Shown: positions 1 through 8,807, counted from the stretch's first letter. The stretch is DNA of 64,000 nt from Actinoplanes teichomyceticus ATCC 31121 (GCF_003711105.1 NZ_CP023865.1:2206001-2270000); one strand, 5' to 3'. The notes: generated from the sequence alone by a model not told the origin. A program made the numbers and translations.

Positions 1-2464
1 CGGAGCTCGCCTCGGCCGGGGCCGCCCGCTCCGGCGGTGCGTCCGGGGGCCGGCGGGCGGCGGCGAACTGCGGATCGCCGCGCAGCAGCCGGCGCAGCCG
101 GGGCCCGCCCTGGTGGAACGGGCGCCGGTGGCCGTCGGGAGCCGCGAGCGTCAGCGCCCGCTGCAACGATTGGTGCACCGTCGCTGCCGGCTCGCCCTGT
201 TCGCTCGCCGCGGCGGCGGAGATCAGCCACGCGTCGATCAGCAGCGGCGGCGGTGACCCGGCGCCGCCGAGGATCGGCTTGACCAGGTCAGCCGCCTGCC
301 GGGCCTCGCCCTTGGCCAGCCGGGCGGCGGCGCTGACCAGCACCGCCTGGGCCGAGTCCCGGTCGTCCAGGGTGGCGACGGTGGCCAGCGCCTCGTCCGG
401 GCTGCCCATGGAGACCGCCAGTTGGGCCCGGTTCACCGTGATCTCCTGGTGCAGCCAGCGCGGCCGGCGCCCGGCATCGTCGCGCGCCTGCGCCTCGTCC
501 AGGACGGTCGCGGCGCTGCGGAACTCCCCCCGGCCGCTGAGCAGGCGGGACCGGACCAGGGCCACCGCCGCGGCGACCAGCGGGTCGTCGGCGCCGGCGC
601 CCTCCGCGGCACGCAGGTGGGCCCACGCCGTCGCCGCCGACCACCGTTCCGCGTCGACCCAGGCCAGCGCGGCGGACACGGCCGGGCGGGGGCGCTGCGC
701 CGCCCGGTGCCGGCTGTTCAGCTGCGCCGCCTGGCCGGCCGCGGCGACCGCCTCACACAGCCGGCCCTGGTACGCGTTGAGCAGGGCGAGCCGTTCCAGG
801 CAGCTGAGCCGCAGGCCGTCCCAGCCGGAGGGCGGCAGGGCGCGGGTGGCGTCGGTCAGCGTCGCGATGGCGTCGTCCAGCGCCCCGGCCTCGCCCTGCG
901 CCACCGACCGCCAGAACAACCTGATCGCGTCCAGTTCGGGGTGCTCGGCGGGCAGCCGGGCGAGCAGCGCGCCGGCCGTCTCCGCCGAGCGCAACGCCCG
1001 CGGGACATCGCCCCGCATGGCGCTCGCGACGGTGTCCAGCAGCGCCGCGGTCGCCCGTACCGGCGCGGTCGCCGGGTCCGTCGCGGCGGCGTCGGCCCGC
1101 TCCGCGGCACGCCGCAGGTGTGCCGCCGCCCGCTCCGGGTCGGTGCGGGCCAGCCACCGGGCGGCGGTCACCAGCTCGGCCTCCGGGCCGTCCACGTCGT
1201 CCGGCATGTCGTGGAACAACCGGACGAGCCGGTCGGACTCGCCGCCGGCCAGCAGGTGCCCGACTCCCAGGTCGCGCAGCAGCACGGTGCTGGCGTGCCG
1301 CCAGTCGCCGCCGCTGACGGCGTGCCGGACGGCGTCGACCGGCCGTCCCCGGGCGGCGAACCAGGCAGCGGCCCGGCGGTGCAGCTCGGGTACCCGGGCC
1401 GGATCCTCGTACGCCAGCTGGGCGCGCAGCAGCTCGCCGAAGAGCCGGTGGTAGCGGTGCACCGCGGGGTCGTGGGCGACCGGCTGGAGGAAGGCGTTCG
1501 CCCGCTCCAGCCGGTCGACGATGTGTCGTGCGTCGCCCCGCCCGACCAGCGTCTCGGCCAGATCGAGGGTGAAGTCGTCGACGATGCTGGTGCACAGCAG
1601 GAACTCGCGCGCCTGCGGCGGCTGGCTCGCGAGCACCTCGCCCAGGAAGTACTCGGCGAGATTGGACTCGTCGCCGACGACGGTGGCGATCAGCTCCTCG
1701 GCGTCGCCGCGCCCCTGCGCCGCCAGGGCGAACATCCGCAGACCGACGGCCCACCCCTCGGTGTGCTCGACGAGCGCCCGCACGGCCCGCTCCGGCAGCG
1801 CCACGGCGTGCCCGCTGAGCAGGTCGGCCGCCTCGGCGACGGTGAAGGCCAGATCGCCGGCGCGGATCTCGCTGAGCGTTCCGGCCAGGCGGTAGCGGTA
1901 CAGCGGCAGGGGCGGATCCCACCGCCCCGCGAGGACCAGGCGCAGGTGCTTGTCCGCGTGCCGTAGCAGCGCGTCCAGGTCCTCGGCCAGTCGCCGGTCG
2001 GTCAGCATCGAGGCGTTGTCCAGGATCAGCACCACCGGGCCGTGGTGGGCGGCGAGATCCGCGGCGAGCCGGGCGAGCAGGGGCCGCTCGAACGCGCCGG
2101 TGCCGATCGCCTCGTCGATCGTCGGCGACAGGGTGATGCCGGCGCGGCTGAGCCCTTCGACGAGATACGGCCAGAAGACGGCCGGTACGTCGTCCCCCTC
2201 CTCCAGGCTGATCCACACGGTCGGGCCGGGCGCCCGGCCCGACGCCGCCCAGGAAGCGGCGAGCACCGTCTTCCCGCTGCCGGGCGGGCCGGTGACCACC
2301 GTGATCGGCTGCTGGACGGCGGCGCCGAGCCGGTCGAGCAGCCGGGTGCGCCGCACCGCGAACGGCGGGGTGTCCGGCACGGTGAACTTCGCGGCCAGCA
2401 GCGGGTCGATGCCGGCCGCCGGTCCGGTGCCGGTTCCGGTGTGAACCGTCGTTTCGCTCGTCAC
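1..2464 (-). CDS. LuxR-family (LAL/MalT-like) ATP-dependent transcriptional regulator, 3' end cut by window edge
   Basis: The reading frame is open from a GTG at 2464 to the window edge, about 821 codons. GAGG lies 8 nt before the GTG. Near residues 59-66 there is a Walker A, GPPGSGKT, preceded by VVT, and about 90 residues later a Walker B-like VVLILDNAS. The remainder is helical, TPR/MalT-like sequence. The last visible residues (ALTLAAPDGHRRPFHQGG) are the segment that in this family sits just before the C-terminal LuxR helix-turn-helix, so the DNA-binding domain should lie beyond the left edge. Family knowledge: such regulators are large STAND ATPases that sense an inducer and activate transcription. 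The target is unknown, and the gene has no obvious partner in the window. Confidence 0.85.
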   Translation of the reverse strand, partial: MTSETTVHTGTGTGPAAGIDPLLAAKFTVPDTPPFAVRRTRLLDRLGAAVQQPITVVTGPPGSGKTVLAASWAASGRAPGPTVWISLEEGDDVPAVFWPYLVEGLSRAGITLSPTIDEAIGTGAFERPLLARLAADLAAHHGPVVLILDNASMLTDRRLAEDLDALLRHADKHLRLVLAGRWDPPLPLYRYRLAGTLSEIRAGDLAFTVAEAADLLSGHAVALPERAVRALVEHTEGWAVGLRMFALAAQGRGDAEELIATVVGDESNLAEYFLGEVLASQPPQAREFLLCTSIVDDFTLDLAETLVGRGDARHIVDRLERANAFLQPVAHDPAVHRYHRLFGELLRAQLAYEDPARVPELHRRAAAWFAARGRPVDAVRHAVSGGDWRHASTVLLRDLGVGHLLAGGESDRLVRLFHDMPDDVDGPEAELVTAARWLARTDPERAAAHLRRAAERADAAATDPATAPVRATAALLDTVASAMRGDVPRALRSAETAGALLARLPAEHPELDAIRLFWRSVAQGEAGALDDAIATLTDATRALPPSGWDGLRLSCLERLALLNAYQGRLCEAVAAAGQAAQLNSRHRAAQRPRPAVSAALAWVDAERWSAATAWAHLRAAEGAGADDPLVAAAVALVRSRLLSGRGEFRSAATVLDEAQARDDAGRRPRWLHQEITVNRAQLAVSMGSPDEALATVATLDDRDSAQAVLVSAAARLAKGEARQAADLVKPILGGAGSPPPLLIDAWLISAAAASEQGEPAATVHQSLQRALTLAAPDGHRRPFHQGGPRLRRLLRGDPQFAAARRPPDAPPERAAPAEASS

Positions 2465-2850
2465 GGCAAGGCCTCGATGTCGGTCGTGCCCGGCGTTCGG
2501 CAGGCTCCATTGATCGGCTGGGGCGCGGCGGGATCCACATGCGGTGACCGGCAGGCGGCGCGGCCGGCATCGTCCGGGGGGCGAGAGGGGTCGTCGGCGG
2601 CGAGCCCGGATGTCAGGCCCCGTCTGTACTGCGCTGGTTGCTCCGACATGACCCTGCGCGGGCCCGGTCCCCGAGCCCTGACCACCCCTCATGACACTCG
2701 GTGATTTTCAGCCTACTCAAGGCGGGCCGCGGGCGGGCCCTTATGCGGGCCGACCGGGACGCGGCCTCGCGGCCGCGCCGGCCTCGCGCGGCGTGGGCGT
2801 CATCCGGCGGGGAGGATCCGCGCCGGCTGGCGCGGGCGCAACCTGAGACG
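2465..2850. other. Divergent intergenic region
   Basis: This 386-bp space separates the leftward regulator from a rightward small gene. Short frames cross it, but none has a good ribosome site plus family resemblance. It must hold the promoters of both flanking genes. I see no clear -35/-10 pair and no strong palindrome. Confidence 0.4.
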
Positions 2851-3126
2851 ATGAACGTGCCGGCCGAGCGCTCCGCGTCCGCCCCGTCCCGGGCCCTGTA
2901 CCAGCTGCGGCTGGCCGGGCTCATCCCGCCGGACCTGGTCGGAGACATCGAGGGGCTGCGGATCACCGAGGAGCCGGCCGAGACGGTCCTGTGCGGGGAG
3001 CTGGCCGACCAGTCGGCGCTGTTCGGGCTCCTGGCCCGCATCCACGGCCTCGGCCTGCAGCTGCTGGAGGTGCGCCGGCTCACCGACGTCGACGCCGAGG
3101 ACCCGCCGTTCGTCCCGGACCGATGA
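2851..3126 (+). CDS. Small conserved actinobacterial protein (about 91 aa)
   Basis: I chose the ATG at 2851 because the conserved part begins soon after it; the frame itself is open further upstream. The core reads YQLRLAGLIPPDLVGDIEGL, followed by a threonine/valine-rich hairpin and GELADQSALFGLLARIHGLG. This is a recurring pattern in small actinobacterial proteins: Y-x-L-R-L-x-G-x-L, then G-x-x-x-D-Q-x-x-L-x-x-L-L, then a buried LxLLEV strand. No function is known to me. The next gene, in the opposite orientation, has the same layout, so the two look like diverged paralogues. Confidence 0.6.
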   Translation: MNVPAERSASAPSRALYQLRLAGLIPPDLVGDIEGLRITEEPAETVLCGELADQSALFGLLARIHGLGLQLLEVRRLTDVDAEDPPFVPDR

Positions 3127-3152
3127 CGCCGCTCCGCGCGGCGCCGGACCGG

Positions 3153-3422
3153 TCATGCCTCGCCGCGGCTGCCCTCCGGCACGGCCGCGACCGACCGGTC
3201 GCCGGTGGCGCGCGGCGGGCACTCCGTGGCGATCGAGCGCAGCTGGACCAGTTCGACGCCGTACCGGTCCAGCCGGTCGAGCAGGCGGTCCAGATCCGCG
3301 GCGGAGAGCCGGCCACGGATGGCGCTGTGCCGGGGGAGCGCGCGGATCCGCAGGTCACCCAGGATTCTGCGGAGCAGCGGGCCGAGACGGCCGCGTACCC
3401 GGATCTCGTAGCGCTCGCGCAT
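3153..3422 (-). CDS. Small conserved protein, paralogue-like to its convergent neighbour
   Basis: The start ATG at 3422 has AGGGAG 6 nt upstream. The 89-residue product begins MRERYEIRVRGRLGPLLRR, has SAIRGRLSAADLDRLLDRLD in the middle and then YGVELVQLR. It shares the Y-x-[IL]-R-[LV]-x-G-x-L opening and the L-x-x-L-L-x-R-[IL]-x-x-x-G-[LV]-x-L-[LV]-x-[LV]-R ending with the gene at 2851. Only 26 bp separate the two convergent stops. Role unknown. An upstream in-frame start (near 3509) would add a glycine-rich stretch and lacks a better ribosome site. Confidence 0.6.
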   Translation of the reverse strand: MRERYEIRVRGRLGPLLRRILGDLRIRALPRHSAIRGRLSAADLDRLLDRLDRYGVELVQLRSIATECPPRATGDRSVAAVPEGSRGEA

Positions 3423-3663
3423 CGCCGGCTCCCTGCCTCTGGCGGATGTCCTCGCCACCATGCCGCCCGGGCGCGCGCCGCCGCCTCCCCCGGGCGGGAT
3501 GAGCGTCACGTCGAGCCGGCCGGACCCCCGGTGTCCGCGCCCGGTTCATCCGCGCGGAGTGAGGAACGGCGCACCGCGGCGTGGCTGACTGATCGGGACG
3601 CCGCCGCCTGCGCCGCGGCGGCGTACGCCAAGGAAACGAGCACCAGGGAAAAGAGGAGAAGTC

Positions 3664-4158
3664 ATGGCAACACTGGTCGCCATCGGATACCCCGACGAGA
3701 CCACCGCGACGGCGGCGTCGCTGGAGGCGGATCGGCTGTCCAAGGATCTGATCATCCAACCGGACGCGATTGCGGTGATCATCCGGGACCGGGAGGGCAA
3801 GTTCCACGTCACCACCAACCATCACGCGGTCGGTGGCGGGGCCACCTATGGGATGTTCTGGGGCCTGCTGTTCGGGATGCTGTTCTTCATCCCGGTCCTG
3901 GGCATGGCCGTGGGCGCCGGGCTGGGCGCGCTGACCGGCAAACTCGCCAAGGGCGCGATCGAGAAGGACTTCCAGGAGCGGATCCGGGACCAGTTGCAGC
4001 CGGGCACCTCGGCGCTGTTCCTGGTGGTCGAGGCCGTCACCCCGGACAAGGCGGTGGAGGCGCTCAGCGTGTACGGCGGCACGGTGCTCAAGTCCTCGCT
4101 GTCCAAGGAGGCCGAGAACGAGCTGCAGGACGCGCTGCACGGAGCGGCTGCCCGGTAG
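3664..4158 (+). CDS. DUF1269-family membrane-associated protein
   Basis: The ATG is preceded by a strong AGAGGAGAAGTC ribosome site. The 164-residue product has the DUF1269 layout: an N-terminal half (ATLVAIGYPDETTA ... IAVIIRDREGKFHVTTNHH), a glycine-rich hydrophobic hairpin of about 35 residues (MFWGLLFGMLFFIPVLGMAV followed by GAGLGALTG), and a C-terminal half containing TSALFLVVEAVTPDKAVEAL. The family is widespread and linked by context to stress genes; its biochemical function is not established. It appears to be monocistronic, and a convergent gene follows 52 bp later. Confidence 0.8.
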   Translation: MATLVAIGYPDETTATAASLEADRLSKDLIIQPDAIAVIIRDREGKFHVTTNHHAVGGGATYGMFWGLLFGMLFFIPVLGMAVGAGLGALTGKLAKGAIEKDFQERIRDQLQPGTSALFLVVEAVTPDKAVEALSVYGGTVLKSSLSKEAENELQDALHGAAAR

Positions 4159-4170
4159 CCCGCCGGCGGG
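4159..4170. terminator. Short GC palindrome after the DUF1269 gene
   Basis: CCCGCCGGCGGG directly after the stop codon is a perfect 12-bp palindrome in the 52-bp gap between two convergent genes. It is short for a terminator. Confidence 0.3.
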
Positions 4171-4210
4171 TACGGCGTCGCCCGGGCACCGGGTGGCGCC
4201 GCGGGGCGGG

Positions 4211-4711
4211 TCAGTGCAGCAGGGTCTTGAGGATGATCAGGACGACCCCGAACATGCCGGCGACCACGGTGCACTGGACCCGCTCACCGGTGCTCAGCCG
4301 GCCGTTCGCGCCGATCCGCCAGCCGGCCACGGCCAGCAGCAGCGTGCTGCAGGCCAGCGAGACGATCTCCGCGGTGATCAGGCGCGCGCCGCTCAGGCGT
4401 ACCAGGATGAGCACCAGCAACGGCAGGCCGGACGCGGTGACGATCTCCCAGCCGGCGGTCAGCTGCTCGCGGATGACGTGCCGGGCCGGCCGGCGACCCT
4501 GATGGATGCGTTCCGCCACGATCCGGGCGTAGCGTTCGGCCGCCCAGTAGACGAGGAGGGTGACCAGGACCGCGACGACCACGTCCCGGACACTCTCCCC
4601 GTGCCCGGCGACCAGGACGGCGGCGCCGACGATGATGCCGTAGACGCCGGACGCCGTCGCCTCCTCCGTCTCGTGGGTCAGCCGGACCCGCAGGGCACGA
4701 TTGACGGTCAT
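4211..4711 (-). CDS. Hypothetical four-helix integral membrane protein
   Basis: The 166-residue product has about four hydrophobic segments (GVYGIIVGAAVLVAG; VVVAVLVTLLVYWAA; IVTASGLPLLVLILVRL; an LLLAVAG segment followed by VVAGMFGVVLIILKTLL). A charged loop RHVIREQLTAGWEIV lies in the middle. The N-terminus carries the short basic stretch NRALRVRLTHETEE. It lies 36 bp downstream of the BrkB-like gene on the same strand and is probably co-transcribed with it. I do not recognise a named family beyond similarity to small actinobacterial membrane proteins of stress clusters. Confidence 0.65.
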   Translation of the reverse strand: MTVNRALRVRLTHETEEATASGVYGIIVGAAVLVAGHGESVRDVVVAVLVTLLVYWAAERYARIVAERIHQGRRPARHVIREQLTAGWEIVTASGLPLLVLILVRLSGARLITAEIVSLACSTLLLAVAGWRIGANGRLSTGERVQCTVVAGMFGVVLIILKTLLH

Positions 4712-4747
4712 GGGGCTCAGCGTCGCCGAGCCGGCGCGGCGCGCTCC

Positions 4748-5704
4748 TCACCCGCGGCGGATGAATCGCGGCGTCCGGCGGCGTCCGGCGGCGGACGCGG
4801 CGCCCGGCGCTGCCCGGCCCGGCCCCCGCTCCTGTTCCCGGATCAGCAGCTGCCGGGCACGCACGTCCGCCGGCGTCGGGTCGCCCGGATCGAGTCCTCG
4901 GGGCCACAGGGCGGCCTGCCGGACGGCGGCCGCCTCCGCCGCGCACACCAGAAGGTTGCTCAGCAGGTAGAGCACGGTGAAGGCGGCGGCCACGGTGGCG
5001 AAGCCGCCGTAGATCGGCCCGGCGCGCCGGATCAGCCCCGGCATCAGCGCCGCGCCCAGCTGCAGCACCAGCGTGATCCCCACCGCGCCGGGCAGCGCGG
5101 CAGGCCACAGCGCGCGCATCGGCGCCGGCCGGTCCAGCAGCAGCCGGGTGACCAGCACCAGCACCGCGTACGCCGCCACGCACGAGGCGGCCCACCCGCC
5201 GGCGAAGGACAGCTGCGGCAGCGCGGCCACCGCCACCACGACCGCGCCGGCGAGGACCACCGCCAGTGCGGCGAGCACCCGCAGGTACCGCGAGACCAGA
5301 CCGGAGCGCTGCCGGTAGGGGACCGCGGCGAGGTGGTTGAGCGTCCGGTACGCGGACAGCACCACCCCGGCCCCGGCGACGGCGAGGCCGGCCAGCCCGA
5401 TCAGCCACGCGGCACGCGACGTGGGCAGGGCGGCGAGGCCCGCCTCCACGCCGGGCCGCAGCACCGGCGGCACGATGGCGTCGAACAGCTCCCGGCGCAG
5501 CTCGGGCCGGCGGGGCAGCACCCGCGACATGATCGTCACGCCGAGCAGCAGCGTCGGGAAGAGGCTGAGAAACCCGTAGTAGGTGATCAGCGCGGCCTCC
5601 CGGGTGCCGCCGTCGTCCAGGTACTTGCGGAGCACCGCGTAGCCGAAGGCGACCGCTCGGTGCCGGCGCTGCCAGCCGTCGAGGCGGCGGATCACCACCG
5701 GCAC
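4748..5704 (-). CDS. YihY/BrkB-family inner-membrane protein
   Basis: The product opens with VPVVIRRLDGWQRRH and continues RKYLDDGGTREAALITYYGF, the conserved beginning of the YihY/virulence-factor-BrkB family. About six membrane helices and a C-terminal basic tail follow. The frame stays open to an ATG at 5887 that has an AAGAGAG site, but the intervening 61 codons are Arg/Gly/Pro-only and have lower third-position GC than the rest, so the GTG at 5704 is preferred. It lacks a clear ribosome site, and the start remains uncertain. The family is implicated in membrane integrity; it was once called ribonuclease BN in error. The exact function is unknown. Confidence 0.75.
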   Translation of the reverse strand: MPVVIRRLDGWQRRHRAVAFGYAVLRKYLDDGGTREAALITYYGFLSLFPTLLLGVTIMSRVLPRRPELRRELFDAIVPPVLRPGVEAGLAALPTSRAAWLIGLAGLAVAGAGVVLSAYRTLNHLAAVPYRQRSGLVSRYLRVLAALAVVLAGAVVVAVAALPQLSFAGGWAASCVAAYAVLVLVTRLLLDRPAPMRALWPAALPGAVGITLVLQLGAALMPGLIRRAGPIYGGFATVAAAFTVLYLLSNLLVCAAEAAAVRQAALWPRGLDPGDPTPADVRARQLLIREQERGPGRAAPGAASAAGRRRTPRFIRRG

Positions 5705-6154
5705 CCGGCGGCGCCCGCCGGCCGGACCGGCGGCGCGTCCACGGCCGCGGAGCCGGCCGGAACGGCGGGCCGGAGCGCCGCCACCGGGACCCCGGCGGCA
5801 TCGTGGCCCGCGTCGGCCCCGGCGTTCCGGCCCGCCGGACGGCACCCGGGTGAGCCGGCCACCGGCCCGGCTGTACTCGATCGGCATGACAGGTCTCTCT
5901 TTGCGCGGCGGGCCGCCAGGGCAGCACCAGCATCCCCGCGGGCCGCGCGCCGGCACCTCATTCCGCCGGGATGAGGCGCCGCACGCGGCGCGGGAGGACC
6001 GTGGCAGCGAACCGTGGCGCGCGAGGAACGGCGAAGGTCGCGACCGAGACGGGCCGAGCGATGCCGGAAGGGACCTGTCGCGTCAGGATCTCCGGATCCA
6101 CCCCGACAAACCGAACGGGATCCACCCGACAAACCGAACGGAGGAACCACCGAG
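5705..6154. other. Divergent intergenic region with Arg/Gly/Pro-rich open frames
   Basis: This holds the promoters for the leftward BrkB-like gene and the rightward DUF7144 gene. Several frames are open, but their composition is unlike the neighbours. Its right end contains a tandem duplication (listed separately). Confidence 0.35.
6094..6140 (+). repeat. Two-copy tandem repeat in the leader of the DUF7144 gene
   Basis: A 24-bp unit (6094-6117) beginning GGATCCACCCCGACAAACCG is followed at once by a 23-bp copy (6118-6140) that lacks one C. The second copy abuts the GGAGGAA ribosome site of the gene starting at 6155. Confidence 0.8.
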
Positions 6155-6610
6155 ATGTCCAGTACACAGGAGAGAACCGGGTACACCCAGCAGCCGTCGT
6201 ACGGCATGCCGGTGCCGGGCCGGGAATCCACCGGCTGGGCGGGCATGGTGCTGTTCGCCGGCGTGATGATGCTGCTGCTCGGCAGCTTCCAGGCGATCGA
6301 GGGGCTGGTCGCCATCGTCCGGGACAACTACTACCTGGCCACCAGCTCCGGGCTCGTGCTGACCTTCGACTACACCACCTGGGGATGGACCCACCTGGTG
6401 CTCGGCGCGATCGCGGTGGCCGCCGGTGTCGGCCTGCTGGCCGGGCAGACCTGGGCGCGGGTGGTCGGCATCGCCATCGCCGGGCTGAGCGCCCTGATGA
6501 ACATGATGTTCCTGCCCGCGTACCCGGTCTGGTGCGCCATCGTGATCGCCGTCGACGTGCTGGTGATCTACGCGCTGGCCGCGCACGGCCGGGAGATCGG
6601 CTACCACTGA
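6155..6610 (+). CDS. DUF7144-family membrane protein
   Basis: The ATG at 6155 has GGAGGAA 9 nt upstream; longer in-frame starts would add a low-complexity stretch. The 151-residue product has an N-terminal soluble stretch with TGYTQQPSYG, then four transmembrane segments. The first is GMVLFAGVMMLLLGSFQAIE, followed by GLVAIVRDNYY and a TWGWTHLVLGAIAVAAG segment with the Trp-rich signature of this family. Function unknown. The next gene follows 55 bp later on the same strand. Confidence 0.75.
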   Translation: MSSTQERTGYTQQPSYGMPVPGRESTGWAGMVLFAGVMMLLLGSFQAIEGLVAIVRDNYYLATSSGLVLTFDYTTWGWTHLVLGAIAVAAGVGLLAGQTWARVVGIAIAGLSALMNMMFLPAYPVWCAIVIAVDVLVIYALAAHGREIGYH

Positions 6611-6665
6611 GACGGCAGCGGCTGGGCCGGCCGGTGCCGGCGTTGTGTCGGAGAGGGGAACCGTC

Positions 6666-7202
6666 ATGTCCAGGAATGCGGTGTGGCTGCGCCTGGCGGC
6701 GGGCGTGCTGGCGGTGGTGATGGGCATCGTCGCCTTCGCCTGGCCGTCGGCCACCCTGCGGGTGGTCGGCCTCCTGTTCGGCTCCCAGCTGCTGGTGATG
6801 GGTGTGGTCCGGGCGGCTCAGCTTCTCGTCGACCCGGACACCCCGGTGGTGCAGCGGGTGCTCGGCGTCATCTTCGGCGTGCTCACCGGCCTGGTCGGCA
6901 TCGTCTGCCTGCGCAACGTCGCCGGGTCGCTGGTGCTGCTGCTGGTGATCGTGGCCGTCGGCTGGCTGCTCGACGGCCTGGCCGAGATCTTCACGACGAT
7001 CGGTGACAGCGGCGTCCATCCGGACGGGGCCGGTTGGCGGCTCGCGACCGGGCTGTGCGCCGTGCTCGCCGCGATCGCCGTGCTCGTCTGGCCGGGGCTG
7101 GGGCTGGCCACGTTCCTGTTCATCGGCGCGACCACCCTGGTCTTCGTCGGCCTCTGCCAGATCCTCATCGGGGTCTCCGGCCTTCGCGCCCACCCCGCCT
7201 GA
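6666..7202 (+). CDS. HdeD-like (DUF308) membrane protein
   Basis: The ATG at 6666 lies 5 nt after GAGAGGGGAA. The 178-residue product contains six hydrophobic helices in three pairs (WLRLAAGVLAVVMGIVAFAW; VVGLLFGSQLLVMGVV; VLGVIFGVLTGLVGIVCL; SLVLLLVIVAVGWLLDGLAE; GLCAVLAAIAVLVWPGLG; FLFIGATTLVFVGLCQI). The W-P-x-x-[TG] breaks after helices 1 and 5 and the GWLLDGLAEIF segment match HdeD/DUF308 proteins. In Escherichia coli HdeD protects at high density in acid; here the role is inferred to be membrane stress. Probably in an operon with the preceding gene. Confidence 0.8.
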   Translation: MSRNAVWLRLAAGVLAVVMGIVAFAWPSATLRVVGLLFGSQLLVMGVVRAAQLLVDPDTPVVQRVLGVIFGVLTGLVGIVCLRNVAGSLVLLLVIVAVGWLLDGLAEIFTTIGDSGVHPDGAGWRLATGLCAVLAAIAVLVWPGLGLATFLFIGATTLVFVGLCQILIGVSGLRAHPA

Positions 7203-7232
7203 GCGGCCACGCCACCGGACGGGCGCCGCGCC

Positions 7233-7272
7233 GGTCACCGCCGGCCGGTGCACGGCGCGGCCGGCGGTGACC
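7233..7272. terminator. Bidirectional hairpin terminator
   Basis: A perfect 15-bp inverted repeat (GGTCACCGCCGGCCG / CGGCCGGCGGTGACC) with a 10-nt loop sits between the convergent HdeD-like and peptidase genes. Confidence 0.75.
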
Positions 7273-7334
7273 GCCCGGCCGGTGCACGGCCCGGCCGGGC
7301 GGGTGGTCAACGGTGGCGCGGCGCGCCGGTGGCG

Positions 7335-8723
7335 TCAGCCGATGCGCCGGCGGTCGCCGAGCATGTCGTCGAGCGGCAGGTCCACGGCGGCCGGGGCGGC
7401 CAGCGCCGCCGGCACGCCGGCCCAGCGGCGCAGCGTGGCCGTGGCCTGCGCGGCGTCCTGCGCGTTCAGCTTGCTGATGTTCGCGCCGTGATTCGCGCCC
7501 GGGGCCACGTACAGCGCGGAGTCCCGCTTGCTGGGCGTGAACCGTTCGGCGCCCCAGGGGTCGTTCTCGCCGTAGATGAAGAGCATCCGCGGCGCGGCGG
7601 TACGGACCCACAGGTCCACGTCGATCATCGGTACCGGGTTGTGCCGGCGGCGCAGCTCGGCCGGCAGCGACGAGTTCGCGGTGTACAGGCCGGGGTACGC
7701 GCGCAGCCCGCGCAGGTGCTCGAAGCGCAGGCTGGGCCAGCCCAGCTGGGTGGCGGCCTGGTAGTAGTACGGCCAGTAGTACTCCAGGGCCTGGTCGGTG
7801 TAGAAGCTCCACCCGGCGACCGTGTCGACCCAGCCGTACAGCTGGTCGTCGGTCGCGGTGGCGGCGGGCACCGTCGCGCAGTCGGCGACCGTGCTGTACT
7901 GCCAGAACGCCCACACCGCGTCCAGGACGGTCATCTCGAACGAGCGGTCGGCGGTGCCGATGGTCCGGTCGAACGTCCAGCCCTGTGCGGCCGCGTCGGC
8001 CGCCAGCCGGGGGACGAGCCGGTCCCGGCGGCGCAGCGCCTCGCGCTGCACGTCGTCGAGGGCCGCGCGGCACTCCGGCGTGCCGACCGTGTCGAAGAAC
8101 CGGTCGTAGGCCCGGTCGGCCGGGTTGACCACGTCGTCCGGGGCGACGTAGGCCACCACGCCGTCGACGTCACCGGGGTAGAACCGCCGGTGGTAGACCG
8201 AGGTCATGCCGCCCTTGCTGGCCCCGGTCTGGATCCAGCGCCCCGAGTAGAGGGTCTTGAACGCGGTGACGATCCGGTGCTCGTCGGTCGCCTCCTGCCA
8301 GATGTCGAGGTCGGACCAGTCGGCCGCGGCGGGCCGGGACGGGGTGAAGAAGCGGTGCTCGACCGAGATCTGGTTGGCGCCCAGCAGGGCGGTCGGCTCG
8401 GTCTGCGCCGGCCGCGGGTTGGCGGGCAGACCGTACCCGCTGGTGGCCAGCACCACCGGCGCGTCGTCGGAGCGGTGCAGCAGGGTGAGGCGCTGCTCGA
8501 AGGCGCCGGCCCCGGGACGGCGGTGGTCGGCCGGCTGGCGGTACGTCAGCACGAAGAACCGGTAGCCGCTGGCCTGCGTCTCGGAGACGACGGAGAGCCC
8601 GGGGACGGCCGCCAGCCGGTCGAGCAGGGGGTCGTCCGCGGCGTGTGCGGCGGCGGTCGGGGACAGAACTGTCAGCAGGGACACGAGGACTGCGACGATG
8701 CGAGATCTCACGCCCGCCACCAT
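7335..8723 (-). CDS. Secreted PS-10/S37-type tripeptidyl aminopeptidase
   Basis: The 462-residue product starts with a basic signal peptide (RSRIVAVLVSLLTVLSP, Ala-rich cleavage region AAAHAA). The catalytic serine is in GASKGGMTS, the acid in YGENDPWGAERF and the histidine in APGANHGANI, matching the alpha/beta-hydrolase triad of the S37 family. Family knowledge: Streptomyces tripeptidyl aminopeptidases of this type remove tripeptides from proteins outside the cell. It has its own promoter region upstream and a terminator shared with the convergent neighbour. An internal GTG (VRSRIV...) could be the true start, a change of four residues. Confidence 0.85.
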   Translation of the reverse strand: MVAGVRSRIVAVLVSLLTVLSPTAAAHAADDPLLDRLAAVPGLSVVSETQASGYRFFVLTYRQPADHRRPGAGAFEQRLTLLHRSDDAPVVLATSGYGLPANPRPAQTEPTALLGANQISVEHRFFTPSRPAAADWSDLDIWQEATDEHRIVTAFKTLYSGRWIQTGASKGGMTSVYHRRFYPGDVDGVVAYVAPDDVVNPADRAYDRFFDTVGTPECRAALDDVQREALRRRDRLVPRLAADAAAQGWTFDRTIGTADRSFEMTVLDAVWAFWQYSTVADCATVPAATATDDQLYGWVDTVAGWSFYTDQALEYYWPYYYQAATQLGWPSLRFEHLRGLRAYPGLYTANSSLPAELRRRHNPVPMIDVDLWVRTAAPRMLFIYGENDPWGAERFTPSKRDSALYVAPGANHGANISKLNAQDAAQATATLRRWAGVPAALAAPAAVDLPLDDMLGDRRRIG

Positions 8724-8762
8724 ATCGACGTGCGGCGATCAGCGGCAGTCGTGGGCATCGAT

Positions 8763-8800
8763 GGGCATCCGGCGGCGGCCCGCGCTGCCGCCGGATGCCC
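8763..8800. terminator. Hairpin terminator at the end of the RHS/SseB-like operon
   Basis: A perfect 14-bp stem, GGGCATCCGGCGGC / GCCGCCGGATGCCC, with a 10-nt loop begins 8 bp beyond the stop of the SseB-like gene. Confidence 0.7.
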
Positions 8801-8807
8801 GCCGGGC

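Noticed and set aside
2461..2685. 74-residue minus-strand frame ending at the LuxR start
   Set aside because: No clear ribosome site or family resemblance; it occupies the leader of the regulator.
4159..4210. Non-coding RNA in the 52-bp convergent gap
   Set aside because: Too short and only a 12-bp palindrome is visible.
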